Shown here in pieces: positions 59,337-64,000 of a DNA stretch of 64,000 nucleotides. Positions within the stretch are counted from its first letter, which is position 1, and every line of letters starts with the position of its first letter. This DNA is from Calcarisporiella thermophila CBS 279.70. Its lineage: Eukaryota; Calcarisporiellomycota. The stretch covers positions 688,719-752,718 of the forward strand of contig NW_027192193.1 in the NCBI RefSeq assembly GCF_041956535.1, given 5' to 3'. A program made the translations under genes and the position numbers. The notes below the pieces were generated by a model. That model saw nothing but the letters and a program-made list of their open reading frames with translations. It searched no databases and had not been told where the DNA came from.

Positions 59337-59438
59337 ATGCCTGCCACCACCTGCCCCTACTGCTGCTGCCGCTGTGCGGACAGCGACGCCCTTCGCGACC
59401 ATATCTTCAGCGTGCACCGGGGCATCCTCTTCGGCTAA
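59337..59438 (+). CDS. 33-residue C2H2 zinc-finger micropeptide (candidate)
   Basis: An open frame ATG...TAA of 33 codons, too short for most gene callers. The peptide starts MPATTCPYCCC and ends SVHRGILFG. The spacing C6-x2-C9-x12-H22-x4-H27 is exactly that of a classical C2H2 finger, and Leu19 sits three residues before the first His as in the family; the usual Phe is not present. Two extra Cys (C10, C11) and C13 lie next to the second ligand. The codons are GC-rich like neighbouring genes. It has its own TATA box at 59182, a leader that contains no ATG, and a downstream T-rich end (about 59680). No splice signal clearly extends it. It could be a micropeptide or the product of a larger mis-split gene. 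Confidence 0.5.
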   Translation: MPATTCPYCCCRCADSDALRDHIFSVHRGILFG

Positions 59439-59772
59439 AGCATCTGCCAGCCGGAACGTTTCCGAGGGCCCCCCTTCCATTGTTGTCATGTAGTATCCAA
59501 AAGCACCGTTCTATGTAGTTACCACCTCTCCCCACCTTTTAATTATCCTCATCCCACAATCGCCCTCTAGAGATTCAAGAGAGAGGGTTTAATGCTTCTT
59601 CCCCCTAATACCTTCCATTGTATTCTTGGCTGACTGGTTCCCCCAAGCGCTTTTTGGAGCACAAAAAATATAAAGACTGTTTTATTTTTGATATACATGA
59701 GATATGCTATGAACATTAGAGAGGATGCTAAGAATATTACGAAAGTTGCAGAATATGGCGGCCGCCCTCTCC
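59439..59772. other. intergenic, convergent
   Basis: The 3' side of the micropeptide gene and of PTPS. Two TA-rich tracts (59665-59710) may act in 3' end formation. No gene is seen. Confidence 0.5.
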
Positions 59773-60403
59773 CTACGGCTCTTCCTCCAACCCCTCTCCC
59801 CTAAACACGACCACATTGTTGTCGGTCTCGTGTATCCGCACCTCGTACAGCATTGCGCTCTTAGCTCCGCCCCCAAGCTGGTCCAATTCGCCCTTCATAC
59901 TTTTCCAAATGAACACGGCCAAATTCTCCGTGGTGCTATTAGTCACGAACAAATTCCAAGTTAAGAAACCAAATTCAGCATCGGGCTCAAGGGGGAGCTA
60001 GAAATGCAAGGAAAAGGAAGAATCCACTACCTTGGCACCTTACGGAAATGTTCCACGTCGAGGTCCAAGTTTCGGTGATCCAGCAATTCCAGAACCGCAT
60101 GGATGCATGTCTTGAGGTCGGCCAGGTTGAGGACCATGCCTGTTATCGGATCAATCTCGCCTCGTACTGTCACCTCCACTACCAAATAAAAAGTAGCTTG
60201 TGATTAACGACTCCTAATAACGGATGTATTTGGTAACTGTAATACCAAGTAGAGTTATTACATTTATAGTTATGACCATGGAAGTTTGGATTGTTGCATT
60301 TGGTGTAGAGCTTTTGGTTCTCCTCCGCGCTCAGATGGATGGAGTGCAGGCGATGGGCGGCAGAAAATGATTCTGACCGGGTGAGGTAGGCAATTGGCGG
60401 CAT
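59773..60403 (-). CDS. 6-pyruvoyltetrahydropterin synthase (PTPS) family
   Basis: Three exons (60403..60262, 60178..60039, 59997..59773) give 168 residues, and all phases close. The start [19 protein letters not shown] leads into FSAAHRL, whose His is a zinc ligand. The catalytic Cys block reads [16 protein letters not shown], with the two remaining zinc His in HGHN; most homologues have PNGHGHN, so one residue differs. [17 protein letters not shown], then [13 protein letters not shown] and [11 protein letters not shown] follow, and the end has [13 protein letters not shown]. Compared with human PTPS there are about 17 extra residues before STTEN, present only if the intron before LPLEP is correct. 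PTPS makes 6-pyruvoyl-tetrahydropterin on the way to tetrahydrobiopterin, which occurs in some early-diverging fungi. Confidence 0.88.
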
Positions 60404-60807
60404 TCGATCTAGAATGGATTACGAGAATAAGGTGAGAGAAAGAGGTGCTTGGGCCCAAAGGGGATTTGTAAGTGAATTCCCATTGGCTTGAATTTTCTCA
60501 CGGTGTAAAAAATAAATACCACCTCAACCCTTCTTCCTCTTAAGGAATGGGGAGGCGATGACGCTATCGAGATCGCGCACCCACACCCATTGAAAACAAA
60601 GAGCATGTATTGGTATTGCACGGTGAGATGCATACAATAGAAAGCAGATACTATTGCTACTCGGGGAAGAGACGGGATGACGGCGAATTTTCAGGCATAA
60701 ATTAGAAATGTGAAGTATAAATAAATAAATAAATAAGTGAATAAAGAGGGGAGGATGAAAGGGGAGGGTCCCGAGGCCCTTTCCCCCACCGCGTCCTTTG
60801 GACGAGT
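60404..60807. other. intergenic, with an (AAAT)n repeat
   Basis: Lies between the PTPS 5' end and the GDPD 3' end. An AAAT tetranucleotide tract lies at 60717-60736. No gene is recognised. Confidence 0.6.
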
Positions 60808-62199
60808 CTAGTTGGCCTTCTTCTGGGCGAGGGCACGGTCTCTTGCCCACATCAGGCGGAGCTCGACGGCCTCGGGTACGTTCTCGACGAAGAGTCCGTC
60901 CACGCCCAGATCGAACATCTGGTAGAACTCCTCCTTCTTCGCAGCGTAGCCGTCGGGCTTCTCTGGCGTCTTATACTGCTGGGCATCGTAGAAGGTGTAG
61001 GGGGCCGCACGGATCTGGCGCTTGTGGAGCTCCTGGACGAGCTGCTTGGCGTCGAGGAAGCCTCCCATCTGCTTGATCTGGGCCTCATCAAAGGTGACGT
61101 TGCGCTTACGATAATCGGCTTCAGCGCCCTCCTTGAAGGCGGCCTTCCACGGGCCGAAGTACTTGGCAAAGGTGGCGACGTGGTCCAAGCCCTTGGGCGT
61201 GAAGAATTCGGGGCGCTCGTCGACCAGCATCAGGACGTCAAAAGGCGAGTTCTTAGCGAGGTACTCGGCGGTGCTGGGGTCGAAGCTCTGGATGACCACG
61301 GGACCGCGGAACTCCGCGGGGATCTGGGCGGGGGCGGTGGTATTCTCCGGAAGGACGGTGGCGGGGCGGCTGATCTTGTGGTCGCCGAGGGCGTAGCCGA
61401 AGCGCTGCAGAGTGGACAGCACCAGGTTCTCGAAGAACCGGGGCTTGTCGGAGCGAAGGGAGTTGAAGTGGGTGGGCGACTTGAGCTCGGGCACGAGGCC
61501 GATGGGGCGGCCAACGCGGGTCGACAGATTCTGCACCAACTCGAGGTATTCTTCAAAGGTGGGGATGTTGAAGTTGGTGTTGAAGTACTGGGGCCGCACG
61601 CCAATGGGCGGGGTGAGCACCTTGAGCTTTCGCAGCTCTTCGAGCGTGAAGTCCTGGACAAACCAGTCGTCCTCCGTGACATTCTTCTCGCCATTGTAGT
61701 ATGTGCGGCTCGCCTTCTTCGACGCAAACTCGGGAAGCTCTGCAACGTTGGTGGTGCCGCCGAGCGAGAGATCGTGGAAGCACACAAGCGCGTCGTCCTT
61801 GGTCAGAACAAGGTCGGGCTCCACAAACTCGGCACCCTCAATGGCTGCAAGGTGATAGGATCCAAGGGTATGCTCAGGCATGATGGCTCTATCATTCAAA
61901 GGGGGAGAGGGAGAAGGAGAGGCATATGGATTAAAGAGCATCTCGAGTGCGCGTTGGAGGGCTCAAATTCATTCGCAAAAAAGAGTCTTCTCATCTTTCA
62001 TTGTCTTGGGATGCGGGGGGACTCAATGGAGGAGGAGCGGGGGGAGGGGGGAGGGTACTCACTTTTCACCGCGATGCGCGAACAGGGCCGCGGGCTTGCC
62101 ATCAAGGGTGGGCCAGGTGAATTCGAACGAGTCTGGGATGTGGGCACGCACCCCGCTGCCGACGGCCACGATTGCGAGAGCTAGAGGGAAGACCTTCAT
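60808..62199 (-). CDS. secreted glycerophosphodiester phosphodiesterase
   Basis: Two exons (62199..62063, 61888..60808) give 405 residues. Signal peptide MKVFPLALAIVAVGSGVRA, then LFAHRGEKAIMPEHTLGSY, in which the His and the Arg belong to the catalytic HR motif and EHT aligns with E-N/H-T. AEFVEPDLVLTKDDALVCFHD supplies the Glu, Asp and second His that bind the metal and act in catalysis. The TIM-barrel strands continue with GLVPELKSP, VVIQSFDP, VLMLVDERP, and the final LGVDGLFVENVPEAVEL is typical. Such enzymes split glycerophosphodiesters such as glycerophosphocholine into an alcohol and glycerol-3-phosphate, often to scavenge phosphate or choline outside the cell. A TATA-like CTATATAAT at 62290-62298 supports the start at 62199, because an upstream in-frame ATG at 62283 lies too near the TATA. 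Confidence 0.92.
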
Positions 62200-62709
62200 C
62201 ACGTAGATCAGATACACACAGATGGAGGTCAGGGATATGAGGAGAAATAATCGCACGAAACGTCGCTTAACGCAGATAAGCATGGTTCTTGATTATATAG
62301 AAAGGGAGGACAAAACTCCGATCCAAATAGAATTCCTCATCTCTTTGCAACTCATTAACCTCGTTTCCAATTACCGATCACTGGGCCCCAACGTGATAGC
62401 CGAGGGGGGAAAGGCGGGATTCTTAGTGCGGGAAATCCTGCAAGCACGTGCCTATCACAAAAAAAGCCACCATTGGACGTCGAGGCCCACGGATGAAATC
62501 ATTGTGCGGGCTTTGCTTGGCTGGTTCGAATCCCTCTCTCTCTGCTCCAATACCCTGTGAAGCCTAGTTTCTAAACCCATTCTTTGTCATAGAGCCGTAT
62601 CCCGTTTTTTTTCCGTTCTTCTTGCTACGGTCCCCTTCCCGCTCCCCCTTCCTCCTTCGCCCCGCGCTTTTGCATCTCCAAACACACATAGAACTACCGG
62701 CTCCATAGA
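62200..62709. other. intergenic with divergent starts
   Basis: The GDPD and HAD-like genes start outward from this segment. It holds the GDPD TATA (62290-62298), a CACGTG at about 62454-62459 and pyrimidine-rich leader sequence before 62710. A B-box-like GGTTCGAATCC at 62524 was checked and gives no tRNA fold. Confidence 0.55.
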
Positions 62710-63676
62710 ATGTTGACTTATCGGCCTCAAGTCCTTGCCCTTGAGATAGACAAGGTCCTTGCTGACACAGCCGGTGCACTTATGCGATTCAGCACCTCGG
62801 CTTATGGCCAATTGACGTTTAACGTCGAGGATCTCTCGTCCCCCAACTACTGGGAGAGGCTCGGCCCCACCCCCGATGAGAGCCTTCGGTTTGCGCGCGA
62901 GTTTTTTGCAAGCAAAGAGTTTGAGAAAATCGAACCCATGCCGGGAGCATTGGAGGCATTAAGGGTATGTAGGGTGGGCCTATACATTTGGATGACCCAT
63001 TCGCTTTTACTCATGCTGCAGTAATAGGTTTTGAAAGCAAGACGATTCACCCTCGTCATTGTCACTTCGCGCCCCCAATTCATCGCTGAAGAGACCCGCA
63101 AATTTGTCGACAAGTATTATCCTGGAGCTTTCGATGCTATCGTACGTAGACTCCTCCCCCTCCCCCTCTTCTTGCTCTGTTAGGATTGTCTAACTTTTCC
63201 TTCTCCAGTATTTTGGCAATCATTATCTCAGCCTTCAGGAGCAGGCCTGCTTCGTCACCAAATCCAAGCCGGCCATCTGCCGGGATCTCAATGTGCGAAT
63301 CTTTGTGGACCAGGCGCCCTCGACCATCACCCAGGCGGAGGGATTCAGTGTCATATCCTTTGATCCCACCGGTTCTCTGCGGGGGATTGACGGAGTGGCC
63401 GTGAGTTGGCGGGAAGTGCTGGACGGCTGCCGCTCGAGGAGCCCCTTGCGAAATGCATGGACTCCGCTCTGCCTTGCTGAGGATGAAGCAGAGGTGGGAC
63501 ACGAAGAGGTCTTGGAGGAGGAGACCTCCGACGAGAGCAGTGAGGATGTAGAGGCAGAAATGGAACAAAGTATGAACGTGGAGATGCGAGAGATGGATGA
63601 GAAGGAGCAATCCGAGGCCCTGACCAGCATGGAGCTCTCGGATCCCGTTACCCATCCGATGTTTTTTGTAGTTTAG
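62710..63676 (+). CDS. HAD-superfamily protein, likely non-catalytic
   Basis: Three exons (62710..62964, 63028..63141, 63209..63676) give 278 residues. The order of blocks matches a family of uncharacterised plant and fungal HAD proteins related to 5'-nucleotidase C. Near the start LALEIDKVLADTAGAL is motif I; the family has DVDEVL-like D-x-D. Here the first Asp, the nucleophile, is Glu12, and the second is Asp14. PGALEALR, then LVIVTSRPQF is motif II with Ser/Thr intact; YFGNHYLS and SKPAICRDL hold the motif III Lys. Motif IV is FVDQAP (D156-Q157) where DD is expected. So the nucleophile and one metal ligand are both changed. The C-terminal 70 residues are very acidic (Glu/Asp with Ser) and extend beyond the HAD fold. 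Confidence 0.78.
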
Positions 63677-64000
63677 ATTGCTCTGTTGACTATGTCTTTT
63701 TGAATATTTCTGTACAGTCACCTGCCACCCCCTATTGTGTATCATGTTCTTTTTGTTTTCATTAATCTCTTGACATCGCCTTGATTATTTTTTTTCTCTC
63801 TATCTATCTCTTTCTTATCTGTGTATTCATGTAAAATGTTCTCTTCATTACATGTGTGGATTGTGTGTTAATAGAGGTAACTACATGTGCATGTATGCTT
63901 TATTCAGAATGCTGGGTTGGTGGAGGATGAATAGCTGATAAAAAGCGCCCGGTGGTGGGGGTAGTGCAGATCACGTGAAATGGGAATGAAGGAGGATGGT
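63677..64000. other. 3' flank of the HAD-like gene
   Basis: T-rich, then GC-richer, with CACGTG at about 63973. The window ends here. No gene is accepted. Confidence 0.5.

Noticed and set aside
62440-62560. GGTTCGAATCC box suggesting a tRNA
   Set aside because: The T-stem does not pair and no A box or acceptor stem is found at the right distance.

Overview
This is a gene-dense nuclear window of a filamentous, early-diverging fungus. The evidence for a fungus is the HR1-HR1-C2-C1-C1-kinase layout of a Pkc1-type protein kinase, a fused ThiD-TenA (Thi20-type) thiamine protein, a DHA2-type drug antiporter and a Csc1-type channel. The wider set (dynactin p25, a DDX59-like helicase, a MARCH5-like ligase, 6-pyruvoyltetrahydropterin synthase, an RBMS-like RNA-binding protein) is largely missing from budding yeasts and fits Mucoromycota, Mortierellomycota or Zoopagomycota better than Dikarya. 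I cannot name the species. Introns are mostly short (about 45-75 nt), and most genes are split into several exons; I rebuilt exon joins by hand from GT-AG signals and reading frame.

Layout. 1-14 kb: an alpha/beta hydrolase cut by the window edge (-), EAF7/MRGBP (-), a penta-EF-hand protein (-), a BMT5-like rRNA methyltransferase (+), NOC2 (+), UFD1 (-), ribosomal protein eS4 (-) and kynureninase (-). 14-25 kb (+): pyruvate dehydrogenase E2, a DDX59-like DEAD-box protein, a small secreted ORF, a secreted HExxH protein and importin-7/Nmd5. 25-28 kb: two divergent secreted-protein genes around a strong-looking promoter. 28.7-43.5 kb (+): Pkc1 with a long extra tail, RNase T2, Csc1/OSCA channel, dynactin p25 and a DHA2 transporter. 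43.7-47.3 kb (-): Thi20 and a secreted 3D-domain protein. 50.5-54.7 kb (+): a SAP-domain protein behind a 3.3 kb gene-free region, and an RBMS-like two-RRM protein. 55.1 kb: an assembly gap of Ns. 55.7-62.2 kb: MARCH5-like ligase (-), a TATA-driven 33-codon zinc-finger ORF (+), PTPS (-) and a secreted glycerophosphodiester phosphodiesterase (-). 62.7-63.7 kb: a HAD-like protein (+).

The genes are mostly housekeeping and do not form one pathway. Themes are ribosome biogenesis (NOC2, BMT5, eS4), ubiquitin pathways (UFD1, MARCH5-like), cofactor metabolism (kynureninase, Thi20, PTPS, E2) and at least six secreted proteins. Base composition drifts from AT-rich on the left to clearly GC-rich to the right of about 41-46 kb.

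Most worth a second look: the 33-residue C2H2 micropeptide gene with its own TATA box (59.2-59.4 kb); an intron that makes sense only with a GA-AG boundary (2.9 kb); Pkc1 with a roughly 330-residue Pro/Gly/Gln-rich tail after its hydrophobic motif; and three enzyme-family members that have lost key catalytic residues (hydrolase Ser to Asn, helicase motif VI arginines, HAD Asp to Glu and Asp to Gln).
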